NCBI RefSeq assembly: GCF_000369005.1
Contig: NZ_KB849765.1
Location: 897,881-961,880, forward strand
Reading direction: 5' to 3'
DNA from: Acinetobacter beijerinckii CIP 110307
Lineage (GTDB): Bacteria; Pseudomonadota; Gammaproteobacteria; Pseudomonadales; Moraxellaceae
DNA: 64,000 nucleotides
Shown here: positions 1 through 8,518 of the stretch, piece by piece
Numbering within the stretch: the first letter of the stretch is position 1
Layout of the letters: every line of letters begins with the position of its first letter
Program-made: the position numbers and the translations under genes
The notes under the pieces: model-generated
The model's database searches: none
What the model saw: the letters and a program-made list of their open reading frames with translations, nothing else
What the model was told of the DNA's origin: nothing

Positions 1-74
1 ATTGCGGCAGCAATCAGTTGTTTTTTTAACCCCAAGGCATGAAATGCGTGTATGCCGTTTAAAACCTTTTTCAT
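1..74 (-). CDS. Start of an unidentified gene, cut by the window edge
   Basis: An open frame on the minus strand begins at an ATG at 74-72 and runs off the window edge after 24 codons, reading MKKVLNGIHAF and so on. AGGA lies about 8 bases upstream on that strand, which supports this start. The basic N-terminus followed by LIAAA could be the beginning of a signal peptide or membrane anchor. It diverges from the deformylase gene. There is too little sequence to name a family. Confidence 0.35.
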   Translation of the reverse strand, partial: MKKVLNGIHAFHALGLKKQLIAAA

Positions 75-194
75 TATCATAATTCCTAAAAATTATGTGT
101 GTAGTTGCGTTATAATAACGACCTTACACACAATTTTTTGATCAAGCATTCCCTTCAGTTGGTTTTCTGATCAATGGCATAAATGAGGAACAGT

Positions 195-725
195 ATGGCC
201 TTATTACCTATTTTAAGTTTCCCTGATCCCCGTCTTCGAACCATTGCTAAGCCAGTCGAAGAAGTCACTGATGATATTCGTCAGCTTGCAGCAGATATGT
301 TTGAAACCATGTATGAGGCACCGGGTATAGGTTTAGCGGCATCTCAGGTTGATCATCATATTCAGCTTATTGTTATGGACATCTCTGAAGAGAAAAACCA
401 ACCGATGGTGTTCATTAACCCCAAAGTCACTCCACTGACCGAAGATACTCAGCCTTATGAAGAAGGCTGTCTCTCTGTGCCTCAAATATACGACAAAGTT
501 GAGCGTCCGTCACGCGTAAAAATCGAAGCAATTAACCTTGAAGGTCAAGCATTTGAGTTAGAAGCTGACGAACTTCTCGCTGTTTGCATCCAACATGAAA
601 TGGATCACTTAAATGGCAAACTTTTTGTTGATTATTTATCACCATTAAAACGTCAACGTGCACGTGAAAAAGTAGAAAAAGTGGTACGTCAACGTGAAAA
701 AGAGAAAGTAGCAGTTAAACGCTAA
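195..725 (+). CDS. def: Peptide deformylase
   Basis: This is the metal-dependent cytosolic enzyme that removes the formyl group from the N-terminal methionine of new proteins. All three family motifs are present in the 176-residue product: GIGLAASQ (motif 1), EGCLSVP with the metal-binding Cys (motif 2), and QHEMDH with the two metal-binding His and the catalytic Glu (motif 3). I chose ATG 195 over ATG 183 because GAGG lies 6 bases upstream of it and the protein then starts [14 protein letters not shown], as expected for the family. The C-terminal tail is Lys/Arg-rich. Many Acinetobacter carry a second def elsewhere, so this may be one of two paralogues. Confidence 0.95.
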   Translation: MALLPILSFPDPRLRTIAKPVEEVTDDIRQLAADMFETMYEAPGIGLAASQVDHHIQLIVMDISEEKNQPMVFINPKVTPLTEDTQPYEEGCLSVPQIYDKVERPSRVKIEAINLEGQAFELEADELLAVCIQHEMDHLNGKLFVDYLSPLKRQRAREKVEKVVRQREKEKVAVKR

Positions 726-745
726 CGACATTTAGGTTCATTTAG

Positions 746-1183
746 ATGCCTTTATTGTTTCGTGCTGGTTTGTTGCTTGCATTTACCGCAATCTGTTTAC
801 AGGTTGCGGTTTTCTTGCAGCCACTACTACCGAAGCAATATCAAATTGCACCAGTCTGTGAAACGATTACTCAGGCATTATTTATAAGTAAGATAAGCAC
901 TGATGCCCAAAGCTCAGCGCATTCTTCTCATCATCATTCGCATCAGTTTGAGCAAGATCAAGTATCGATGCCCAAACATGATCATCATGATCCGAATCAT
1001 CAATGTCAGTACTGTACGGTATATGCCAATTTAGTCTTGCCACCTGATTTAGGTATCAAAGAAGTGTTGGTTCGTATTCAAATTCGTCTGATTGCCTATC
1101 AGCACGCTTTTAAGCATGTTTATTTTGCACTTCAACGTCTTTTCTTATTGCCACAAGGTCGGGCGCCGCCGCTCTTTGCATAA
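746..1183 (+). CDS. DUF2946-like His-rich membrane/exported protein, copper locus
   Basis: This 145-residue protein has one N-terminal hydrophobic segment (about residues 5-28). A His-rich central stretch follows (HSSHHHSH near residue 60, then HDHHDPNH near 80), with a CxxC pair inside CQYCTVY and the C-terminal GRAPP signature typical of DUF2946 proteins. It sits 72 bp upstream of a copper-type TonB receptor, the usual setting of this family. The His and Cys residues suggest metal binding in the periplasm or at the inner membrane, but the biochemical role is unknown. The ribosome binding site is weak, and expression may depend partly on read-through from def. Confidence 0.7.
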   Translation: MPLLFRAGLLLAFTAICLQVAVFLQPLLPKQYQIAPVCETITQALFISKISTDAQSSAHSSHHHSHQFEQDQVSMPKHDHHDPNHQCQYCTVYANLVLPPDLGIKEVLVRIQIRLIAYQHAFKHVYFALQRLFLLPQGRAPPLFA

Positions 1184-1255
1184 ATTAAAACTTTATTGTC
1201 GTTAGGGTTTTAAAACCCTGACCCCGTTTTATCTATGTTTTAAGAGAGACCGATA

Positions 1256-3376
1256 ATGGCTCAACCTAAATTTTTATTACAACCGCTGACGGTTGCGATT
1301 CTTGCTGCTTCAAATTCTGCGGTGCTATCGGCAAATACTGAAACTCAGTCACAAACTCAAATGGCGCAAGTCACACTTGCACCTATTGTTGTCACTGCAC
1401 AACTCGCAAATGATGCGAATGGTTTGATTGTACACAGTGACCCTAAACAACCGATTCAACCTGTCCCTGCTTCGGATGGTGCTGCATATTTGAAAACTAT
1501 TCCTGGTTTTAGCAGTATAGGCAGTGGGGGAACGAATGGTGATATCAGCTTTAGAGGAATGTTTGGTTCACGAATTAAAGTATTGAATGACGGTTCTGAG
1601 GAACTAGGTGCGTGTCCAGCACGTATGGATAATCCAACTTCATATATTTCACCTGAGAGTTTTGATCGTATTACCGTGATTAAAGGACCTCAAACCGTTC
1701 GCTATCCAACACCTGGTTCGGCAGCAACGGTTTTATTTGAAAGAGATCCAGTGAAATTCGATCAGAATCAAAACTATAAAGGTCAAGCGAGTGTGGTTGC
1801 AGGCTCATACGGTCGATTAGATCATAATGTAGATGCGGCGATTGGTAATGACACTGCTTATGCACGTATTAATGCGAACCGTTCTGTCGCCAATGACTAT
1901 CAAGATGGTGATGGTAAGGATGTTCATTCAAATTGGGAACGTTGGGGTGCGGATATTGCATTAGGATGGACACCAACTGAAAATACGTGGATTGAATTGC
2001 AAGGTGGAAAAGGCGATGGTGAGTCGGCTTACGCGGGGCGTTCACTTGATGGATCGCAATTTAAACGTGAAAGTCTGGGACTACATCTGGAACAACGCAA
2101 TATTAGTGAGGTGATTAAAAAGATCGAAGCACAAGTTGATTATAGTTTTAATGATCACATTATGGATAATTTCAGTTTGAGAGATGTGCCAGCAGGTGGT
2201 ATGCCTATGGCAATGGACGTCACTCGCCGTACGCTTAATGCAAGAGCAGCGATCACGACAGATTGGGATAAAATCAGTCTCGTTTCAGGACTTGATTCTC
2301 AGCATAATAAGCAAGCGGGTAATATGTACATGCGTGGTCAGTTGCCGCCAGCAATGGATGAGACTCTCAGCTTTCAAAGTTATGGTACATTTACTGAAGC
2401 GACTATTCCTGTAAATGATAACAATAAAGTGATTACTGGCGCTCGTATTGATCATGTGGAAATCGAAAATCTAGCGAGCAATAAATCGCGTAAAAATACT
2501 GTGCCTAGTGGTTTTATTCGCCTAGAAAATCTCATGCCGCAACATGATTTGAAAAGCTATATTGGTTTAGGTTATGTAGAACGTACGCCTGATTTCTGGG
2601 AAATTTATCGGACAGTATTACCATCGACAAATGTGGGTATGGATGACATGAATGGTCATGGCGGTCATGGCGGTCATGGCGGTCATGGCGGTCATGGCAA
2701 TATGCCAATGCCAAGTGCAACCAGAACAATGGATGACTTGGAATATCTAGACAATGAAAAAACGCTCCAACTTGATTTGGGTTATCAACTTGATCATGGG
2801 AAATACAATAGCTGGGCATCTGCTTATGTTGGTGTGATTAAAGACTTTATGTTGATCAGCTATGATGATCCTGATAATGAAATGCTTACCCCGAAAATTC
2901 GTAATGTAGATGCCACGATTGCAGGTGCAGAATTAGGTGTAGGCTATAAATTTACAGATCAAATCCAAACCGATGTGAGTGCAATGTATGCGTGGGGAGA
3001 AAATACAACGGACAATAAGCCATTACCGCAAATCGCACCTTTGGAAGCACGCTTGAACTTGCGTTATATTGCTGATCATTATTCTTTAGGTCTGTTATGG
3101 CGTGTTGTTGCGAAACAAGATCGTATCAGCAAGAACGAAGGAAATATAGTTGGCTATGACATGGGTGAAAGTAAGGCTTTTAACACGCTGTCTTTAAATG
3201 GTGCCTATAAACTAACTCAAAATGTTGAGTTGTCGGTCGGGATTGATAACATCCTTGATGAGACATATGCCGAACACTTAAATAAAGGTGGTGCTGCAAC
3301 AGGTTTTTATCCTGCTGATACTCAATATAACAATATTGGTCGAAACTATTGGACTCGAATCAGTATGAAATTCTAA
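1256..3376 (+). CDS. TonB-dependent copper receptor (OprC/NosA type)
   Basis: This 706-residue outer-membrane receptor has a signal peptide (cleavage near residue 25), a TonB box-like stretch (APIVVTA), a plug domain (roughly 60-170; ISFRGMFGSRIKVLNDG) and a beta-barrel ending in Phe (YWTRISMKF). Features of the copper-receptor subfamily are the CPARMDNPTSYISPES segment, many Met residues (GMPMAMD, MYMRGQLPPAMDE) and a Gly-His-rich extracellular loop near residue 470. AGAGAGACC precedes the ATG. The gene follows the DUF2946 protein and is probably co-transcribed with it. Transport of copper is inferred from family resemblance. A Rho-independent terminator follows. Confidence 0.85.
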   Translation: MAQPKFLLQPLTVAILAASNSAVLSANTETQSQTQMAQVTLAPIVVTAQLANDANGLIVHSDPKQPIQPVPASDGAAYLKTIPGFSSIGSGGTNGDISFRGMFGSRIKVLNDGSEELGACPARMDNPTSYISPESFDRITVIKGPQTVRYPTPGSAATVLFERDPVKFDQNQNYKGQASVVAGSYGRLDHNVDAAIGNDTAYARINANRSVANDYQDGDGKDVHSNWERWGADIALGWTPTENTWIELQGGKGDGESAYAGRSLDGSQFKRESLGLHLEQRNISEVIKKIEAQVDYSFNDHIMDNFSLRDVPAGGMPMAMDVTRRTLNARAAITTDWDKISLVSGLDSQHNKQAGNMYMRGQLPPAMDETLSFQSYGTFTEATIPVNDNNKVITGARIDHVEIENLASNKSRKNTVPSGFIRLENLMPQHDLKSYIGLGYVERTPDFWEIYRTVLPSTNVGMDDMNGHGGHGGHGGHGGHGNMPMPSATRTMDDLEYLDNEKTLQLDLGYQLDHGKYNSWASAYVGVIKDFMLISYDDPDNEMLTPKIRNVDATIAGAELGVGYKFTDQIQTDVSAMYAWGENTTDNKPLPQIAPLEARLNLRYIADHYSLGLLWRVVAKQDRISKNEGNIVGYDMGESKAFNTLSLNGAYKLTQNVELSVGIDNILDETYAEHLNKGGAATGFYPADTQYNNIGRNYWTRISMKF
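2654..2698 (+). repeat. Five exact tandem copies of a 9-bp unit encoding Gly-His-Gly
   Basis: The unit GGTCATGGC is repeated five times without error inside the copper receptor gene. It encodes (GHG)5 in a predicted surface loop. An in-frame 9-bp repeat of this kind can gain or lose units by slippage without breaking the frame, so the number of His residues may vary between strains. Confidence 0.95.
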
Positions 3377-3383
3377 GCTATAA

Positions 3384-3415
3384 AAAATAAGGTGGCTCAG
3401 CCACCTTATTTTATT
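3384..3415. terminator. Bidirectional Rho-independent terminator
   Basis: AATAAGGTGGC and GCCACCTTATT pair around a TCA loop, with T-rich sequence on the right and A-rich sequence on the left. It lies between the convergent copper receptor gene and the minus-strand gene ending at 3422, and can serve both. Confidence 0.85.
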
Positions 3416-3421
3416 TTTAAG

Positions 3422-4183
3422 TTAAGCCAAACAGTCTTGTTTAGGCATTAAGCTATCGCAGTACAACGGATTAAGTGCGCATTGCAAATCATCAATTTGT
3501 TCTTGAGTGACATAGCCTTTGGCTGTGAGATATTCAGCCACACGATCATCGCGCAAGCTTAAAAATGCCGCATCATAAACGCCTAAATCTACAAATAAAG
3601 CTGCTGTTTCCAAGCTATTGAAATGATCTAAAAATACATCGTTTTCATGCATCAAAAAAATGTGTGTTAATTCTGCATTAGCATCTACATTTAAACGTTG
3701 TGCTAATTGCTCTGGGCGAGTTTTAATAAATAATAAATCGGAAAGCTCATCAAATTGGCTTTTATCTAATTGGTTTTCACCATCTTTCACATGCCCCAAC
3801 CATGCTTTGAACACTAATACTGCACCGCCACGTAGTAACATGCTCCACATCTGATGACGTGTTTCATGGTCAAGATGGGAAGATTCTGCCTCTAGGCTAT
3901 CTAAAAACTTTTCTTCTTGTTGTGCCAGTTTTTCAAATAAGCCTAAACCTTGAGGTTGATAAGCGGTCGGTGCAAACACATCGAAATTAAGTTCATTAAA
4001 TACATTTAATGCTAATGGCACAGCTGATTGATAAAGTGTATCTAAAGCACGTAAATGTGTTTCATCAAGATTGCTTTGAGTGAAAATATTCTTCCAAGCG
4101 AGTTCTGGTAATAAAGCATTGGCGCTGTATTGGCGATAGAACTGTAACGCATTATGTTCTGAAGTGGCTTGATTGCTATTCAT
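3422..4183 (-). CDS. Helical protein resembling TorD-type chaperones, function unknown
   Basis: The product has 253 residues and is predicted to be almost entirely alpha-helical and soluble, with no signal peptide. The repeated short hydrophobic helices and the overall pattern (long helical body, LFIKTRPEQLAQRL, late acidic segment) recall TorD/DmsD-like redox-enzyme maturation chaperones, but I cannot point to a diagnostic motif. ATG 4183 is preferred over ATG 4189 because AAAGGA lies 8 bases upstream of the former and only 2 from the latter. It stands alone, convergent with the copper receptor. Five Cys residues cluster at the C-terminus or nearby (LQCALNPLYC, KQDCLA). Confidence 0.5.
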   Translation of the reverse strand: MNSNQATSEHNALQFYRQYSANALLPELAWKNIFTQSNLDETHLRALDTLYQSAVPLALNVFNELNFDVFAPTAYQPQGLGLFEKLAQQEEKFLDSLEAESSHLDHETRHQMWSMLLRGGAVLVFKAWLGHVKDGENQLDKSQFDELSDLLFIKTRPEQLAQRLNVDANAELTHIFLMHENDVFLDHFNSLETAALFVDLGVYDAAFLSLRDDRVAEYLTAKGYVTQEQIDDLQCALNPLYCDSLMPKQDCLA

Positions 4184-4189
4184 GATCAT

Positions 4190-4506
4190 TGTCCTTTATG
4201 ACGTTTGTGTTAGAAACCCAAAAGGAAAGACATAGGTTTCTATCAATTCGATCAATTTATGCGTGATTCAGAAAACAAGTAGAATACGACTAAAGTTGTA
4301 TGTGTGGTTTTTGGTGTTAAATATCCCAATAAAAACAGAATATTAACTAATTGTAAGTAAGTGTACAAACGTTCACTAATGTAAGTGAACGTTTTTGCCA
4401 TAGTCAAAAATTATTTGAGCATATTGGTCAATTTTTTATCAACCCACCTCTAGGTTTATGAAGTATTTTGCCTATGTTGCAAAATATTATGCTAATTCAG
4501 CCGAAT
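4190..4506. other. Intergenic region with a strong inverted repeat
   Basis: This gene-free stretch is the upstream region of the minus-strand gene at 3422-4183 and the downstream region of the minus-strand kinase gene. At 4367-4394 there is a perfect 11-bp inverted repeat, AAACGTTCACT and AGTGAACGTTT, separated by six bases. Five T follow on the plus side (only three A on the other side). I see no reading frame or RNA gene in it. Confidence 0.7.
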
Positions 4507-7500
4507 TTAAGGCAGTGGCATAATTTTTAAACCAGATAACCATGCTCTCAAGCCTGCGGGTTTGAGTGGCTTTCTGAGTAAAACAATATTTTGTTGTTTT
4601 AAACGTTGTGGTAATTCTGGATCAGAGTCCGCCGTAATCAATGCGACAGGAATATGAGCAGGACGATACCGCTCTATAAAATCTAATCCACGTTGATCAT
4701 TATTCAAATGCTGATCAATCAACCAAACTTGAATGTCTTCACTTTCAATTAGTTTGAGTGCTTCCGATGGTTCAGTGGCGGTAAAGATTTGATAGCCCCA
4801 TTTACTGAGCAATGTACGCATACCTTCAAGGATCGTCTCATCATTGTCTAAACATAAGACTTTATAAGCGGTGTGTTGAAGTGCAGTTACTTGTGTTACA
4901 GATACAGGAATGACAGGAGCTTCGACCAAGGGTACTTCAATCAGGAAGCAAGAGCCTTTTCCGAGTTCAGAATAAACATGTACAGGAAAATCGAGCAGGC
5001 TCGTCATGCGTTGTACAATTGCAAGTCCTAATCCAAGACCTTGTTCACCCCAAGGGGATGTATGCCCACAGCGCTCAAATTCTTGGAATAATTTAACGCG
5101 TTGTTGCTCATTAATCCCTGGGCCGGTATCCCAAACGCCAATCCGAATATGGTTTGGACGTTGTGCAGTACGTAGTACGCCCACCACAACACGACCTTGT
5201 GCTGTATAACGTAATGCATTGCTGACAAAATTTTGAATAATGCGTCGCATCCATTGCGGATCAGTATCAATCCAAAAGTTAGTGTCATGAACATTGAATT
5301 GAATATTACGTTGTGCAGCAATGGATTTGAATTGCAGTTCTAAATCATTCAATAAGTCATGTAGTGAATATGCTTGACGCTTAGGTTGAATAGTTCCACC
5401 TTCCAAACGAGCAATATCCAAAAGGGCAGAAAGCATGCTTTCTGCGCCGTATAAGGCACGATCTAACTGTTGTAAAGTCTGTTGATCTTCGAATGAATGT
5501 ACACTTTGTTCGAGTGCTGTACTAAATAAACGTGCAGCATGCATGGGTTGTAATAAATCATGACTAGCTGCTGCAATAAATCGACTTTTTGATTGATTAG
5601 CTTTATCTGCTTGCTCTCTAGCAAGCTGTTGTTCAGTCAGTGCATCTGCAAGTTGTTGGGTTCGGTCACTGACTCTTTCTTCTAACACCGCTTCATTTTC
5701 ACGGAAAGCGGTAATATCAGCGAAAGTTGTGACAAAACCACCACCTTCAATCGGATTTCCACGCATTTGAATGACTAAACCATCTTTACGAATGCGCTCA
5801 AATTCATGTGCGCTACCGACTTTCATCCAATGAATACGTTTGCGAACATGTTCTTCCACAGGGCCAGGTCCGCATTCGCCACGTTCAGCGTTATAACGAA
5901 TTAAATCTGCAATTGGACAGCCGACATAAACCAAATCTTTGGGATAATCAAAAAGTTTCAAATATTGATTATTCCATGCAACTAAGCACATATTCTTATC
6001 AACCACACTCACGCCTTGCGTCATGTGATCAATCATGGTCATCAGTAGATTTTGATTAAAGCGTTGCCATTGTGATGCTTGATCGAGGATGTTGGCGACT
6101 TGTCCTAGCGCTAAGCCATTATTAATCATTGCGGTTGTGAGCAGAGTACGAGCAGAGGCAGCACCAATAATTCCTGCTAAGTACTGTTCGGTAAAGCGCC
6201 ACCACATTCCATTGGCAACATGGTTTTCATTGAGTATGAGATGATTTTGCTCACAAAATTGTTGAAATGCTTGAATGGTGGGTTTGTCACCAGTAATTCG
6301 TTTGGCTAAAGCGAATAAATCGCCAACTTTTAGGCGCGCTGCATTTTGTGGTAAATCATTGAGATCAATTGATGATGGTGTGGATGGCAGCGGTTTACTT
6401 TCATAGTAAAAAAAGCTTTCAGCTTGAATTTGTTCCGCGACACTTGGGCGATAAAGTCGAGAGATCCAAATATAAAAAACAATATTAAGTCCTAGTGCCC
6501 ACATCACCCCATGTGTAAGAGGAGCAAATGATTCAAATCCCAGAATCGCTTCAGGACGTAAAGCATTGATATCCCAAGGACCAAATAATAATAAATGCTG
6601 TGAAAATTGTTGATATTGCTCAGGGAGGCTACGCAATACCGTTGGAAATAACAGCGTGTAGCTCCACATGATGAAGCCCACAATTAAACCGGCATAGACA
6701 CCTTGTCGACTTGCTCCGCGCCAGTACAAACCACCAATCAGGGCAGGAGAGAATTGTGCTACGGCACTAAATGCCAGTAAGCCGAAAACGGATAATTGAT
6801 TAATATCATTAAAGAAATGGAAAAATAAAAAACCTAATAGCATGACACTAACAATGCTAATTCGACGAGTTAGCTTCAAGACTTTAGGTAATTGCTGATC
6901 ATGCCTAGAGATCACATTAAAACGCCATAAGGCAGGCATAATTAAGTCATTGCTGAGCATAATTGAGAGTGCAACAGAGGCAACCAATAACATGCCAGTT
7001 GAAGCAGAAAAACCGCCTAAAAAAGCCAATAATGTCAGCCAATCTTGTTGGTAGCTAAGCGGCAGCGCCAAAACCGCGACATCAGGCGTTCCCAATGACT
7101 CAGGCAGTGAATGCAATGCCCAACTGGCAATTGGGATAATCGCCATGATGGTCAATATCAAATAGGCTGCGAACCAACGACGCGCCCCTCGGATGTGTTT
7201 TTCATCACGTAATTCGACCACCGCGACATGGAACTGGCGGGGTAAACAGATCATGGCCAGAGCAGCGAGTAGCGTTTGAATCCAGAATGTTTCAGGAACG
7301 CCAAGTTGCTGTAAGTCATGAAAGTGCTGACTGACATCTGAACTAACTTGTTTGATATTATCGGGCGACTGTAATAAGAAAAAACCCGCAACACACAGCA
7401 GTGCGAATAATTTTACAAAAGATTCAAACGCGACTGCCAACATCAGACCACCATGTTGTTCTGTATGAGCAATATGTCGTGTTCCAAAAATCATCGCCAA

Positions 7501-8025
7501 TATTGCTAGTACAGCAGTCAACATCAATACCCCATTGGTGGTGGTATCAACATGAGCATTTTGTTCAAGAATAACCGAAGCACTTAATGCAATGGCACGT
7601 AACTGCAAAGCCAGATAAGGCACAATTGCAATTACAGCTAAAATTGTAACCAGTGCGGCTAGGCTGCCGCTCTTACCATATCGTGCTGCAACAAAATCGG
7701 CGATCGAGGAAATAGCATGATTCTGACGGATTCGACCTAAGCGCTTCCAAATATCATAACCAAACCAAATGAACAGCAGTGGTCCTAAATAAATGGGTAG
7801 AAAAATAATCCCTTCACGAACGGCTGCTCCAGTTGCGCCATAAAAAGTCCATGAAGAGCAATAAACGCCTAAGGTTAAGCTGAACATGAGCATACGACCA
7901 CGAGGGCTTAATCGGCTTGCATGTTTTTCGCCGAAGAAAGCACAGCCGAATAACAACACAATATACAGGGCCAAAACCCCAATAATCAGCCAACTGTTCA
8001 TATTGCCTACATGATCAAATTCCAT
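4507..8025 (-). CDS. CrbS/MxtR-type hybrid sensor histidine kinase with SSS-transporter domain
   Basis: This 1172-residue membrane sensor is built in order from: a sodium:solute-symporter-like domain (about residues 10-510, some 13 membrane segments); a linker; a PAS domain (about 655-770, DHMTQGVSVVDKN); a coiled coil; a HisKA domain with the phosphorylated His at 822 (SHDLLQPMH); a HATPase domain (N box near 933, QNFVSNALRYT; DTGPGI; GLGLGLAIVQ); and a C-terminal receiver with Asp near 1104 (VWLIDQHLN). This is the architecture of CrbS (Vibrio) and MxtR (Pseudomonas), which with a LuxR-type partner control acetate uptake and acetyl-CoA synthetase. The divergent yjcH-actP pair 160 bp away strongly supports that role. 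The cognate regulator is not in the window. Confidence 0.85.
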   Translation of the reverse strand: MEFDHVGNMNSWLIIGVLALYIVLLFGCAFFGEKHASRLSPRGRMLMFSLTLGVYCSSWTFYGATGAAVREGIIFLPIYLGPLLFIWFGYDIWKRLGRIRQNHAISSIADFVAARYGKSGSLAALVTILAVIAIVPYLALQLRAIALSASVILEQNAHVDTTTNGVLMLTAVLAILAMIFGTRHIAHTEQHGGLMLAVAFESFVKLFALLCVAGFFLLQSPDNIKQVSSDVSQHFHDLQQLGVPETFWIQTLLAALAMICLPRQFHVAVVELRDEKHIRGARRWFAAYLILTIMAIIPIASWALHSLPESLGTPDVAVLALPLSYQQDWLTLLAFLGGFSASTGMLLVASVALSIMLSNDLIMPALWRFNVISRHDQQLPKVLKLTRRISIVSVMLLGFLFFHFFNDINQLSVFGLLAFSAVAQFSPALIGGLYWRGASRQGVYAGLIVGFIMWSYTLLFPTVLRSLPEQYQQFSQHLLLFGPWDINALRPEAILGFESFAPLTHGVMWALGLNIVFYIWISRLYRPSVAEQIQAESFFYYESKPLPSTPSSIDLNDLPQNAARLKVGDLFALAKRITGDKPTIQAFQQFCEQNHLILNENHVANGMWWRFTEQYLAGIIGAASARTLLTTAMINNGLALGQVANILDQASQWQRFNQNLLMTMIDHMTQGVSVVDKNMCLVAWNNQYLKLFDYPKDLVYVGCPIADLIRYNAERGECGPGPVEEHVRKRIHWMKVGSAHEFERIRKDGLVIQMRGNPIEGGGFVTTFADITAFRENEAVLEERVSDRTQQLADALTEQQLAREQADKANQSKSRFIAAASHDLLQPMHAARLFSTALEQSVHSFEDQQTLQQLDRALYGAESMLSALLDIARLEGGTIQPKRQAYSLHDLLNDLELQFKSIAAQRNIQFNVHDTNFWIDTDPQWMRRIIQNFVSNALRYTAQGRVVVGVLRTAQRPNHIRIGVWDTGPGINEQQRVKLFQEFERCGHTSPWGEQGLGLGLAIVQRMTSLLDFPVHVYSELGKGSCFLIEVPLVEAPVIPVSVTQVTALQHTAYKVLCLDNDETILEGMRTLLSKWGYQIFTATEPSEALKLIESEDIQVWLIDQHLNNDQRGLDFIERYRPAHIPVALITADSDPELPQRLKQQNIVLLRKPLKPAGLRAWLSGLKIMPLP

Positions 8026-8184
8026 TTTTTATCATACCCGATACGATGACGCTGGTAAGCAGAGTGTGTGCATTTAGAGACCAAAGTCTAAGTTACGAGT
8101 CAAGCATAATCTTGTTACTTTGGATAATGAAAAATCCCATGCGAAATGGGGTCCACGGCTGGACACAAAAATAAGGAGTTAATT

Positions 8185-8517
8185 ATGGATGACTCACAGG
8201 TAGAACGTATTCTACAAAATCCAAAGTTTCAAGAAATGGTTAGCAGAAAACGCACTTTAAGTTGGACATTAACAGCAATTATGTTGTTTATCTACGTCGG
8301 ATTTATGCTTTTAGTTGGCTATAACAAAGAGTTTCTAGCAAGTTCATTTAGTGGTGGCATTACAACCTGGGGCATGCCCCTCGGTTTAGGCATCATCGTG
8401 TTGTCATTTTTATTATGTGGTGTGTATTCATATATTGCCAATACGAAACTTGATCAACTCAATGAAGAAGCACTCAAGGAAGTTGAGGCAATCACACATG
8501 AAAAAGGGATGCACTGA
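8185..8517 (+). CDS. yjcH: DUF485 small inner-membrane protein (YjcH)
   Basis: This 110-residue protein has two hydrophobic helices ([18 protein letters not shown]-like segment at about 25-50 and a second at 65-85) joined by a short loop, as in the DUF485 family. The family is almost always the first gene of the actP acetate permease operon. Start chosen at ATG 8185, with AAGGAG six bases upstream; an upstream in-frame extension lacks a ribosome binding site. The stop at 8517 is one base from the actP start, so the two are translationally coupled. The exact role is unknown; it is thought to assist the permease. Confidence 0.9.
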   Translation: MDDSQVERILQNPKFQEMVSRKRTLSWTLTAIMLFIYVGFMLLVGYNKEFLASSFSGGITTWGMPLGLGIIVLSFLLCGVYSYIANTKLDQLNEEALKEVEAITHEKGMH

Positions 8518-8518
8518 G

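Noticed and set aside
2654-2698. CRISPR-like direct repeat
   Set aside because: Units are contiguous, 9 bp and in frame, with no spacers; it is a coding repeat.
2532-2819. Minus-strand frame with HDRHDRHDRHD across the copper receptor repeat
   Set aside because: It is the reverse reading of the GGTCATGGC repeat inside a clear receptor gene.
5006-6059. Frames in the kinase gene on other frames
   Set aside because: Shadow frames of the hybrid kinase; no family similarity.
8417-8518. Upstream extension of actP
   Set aside because: It overlaps yjcH in another frame; the natural start gives a proper first hydrophobic segment right after the yjcH stop.
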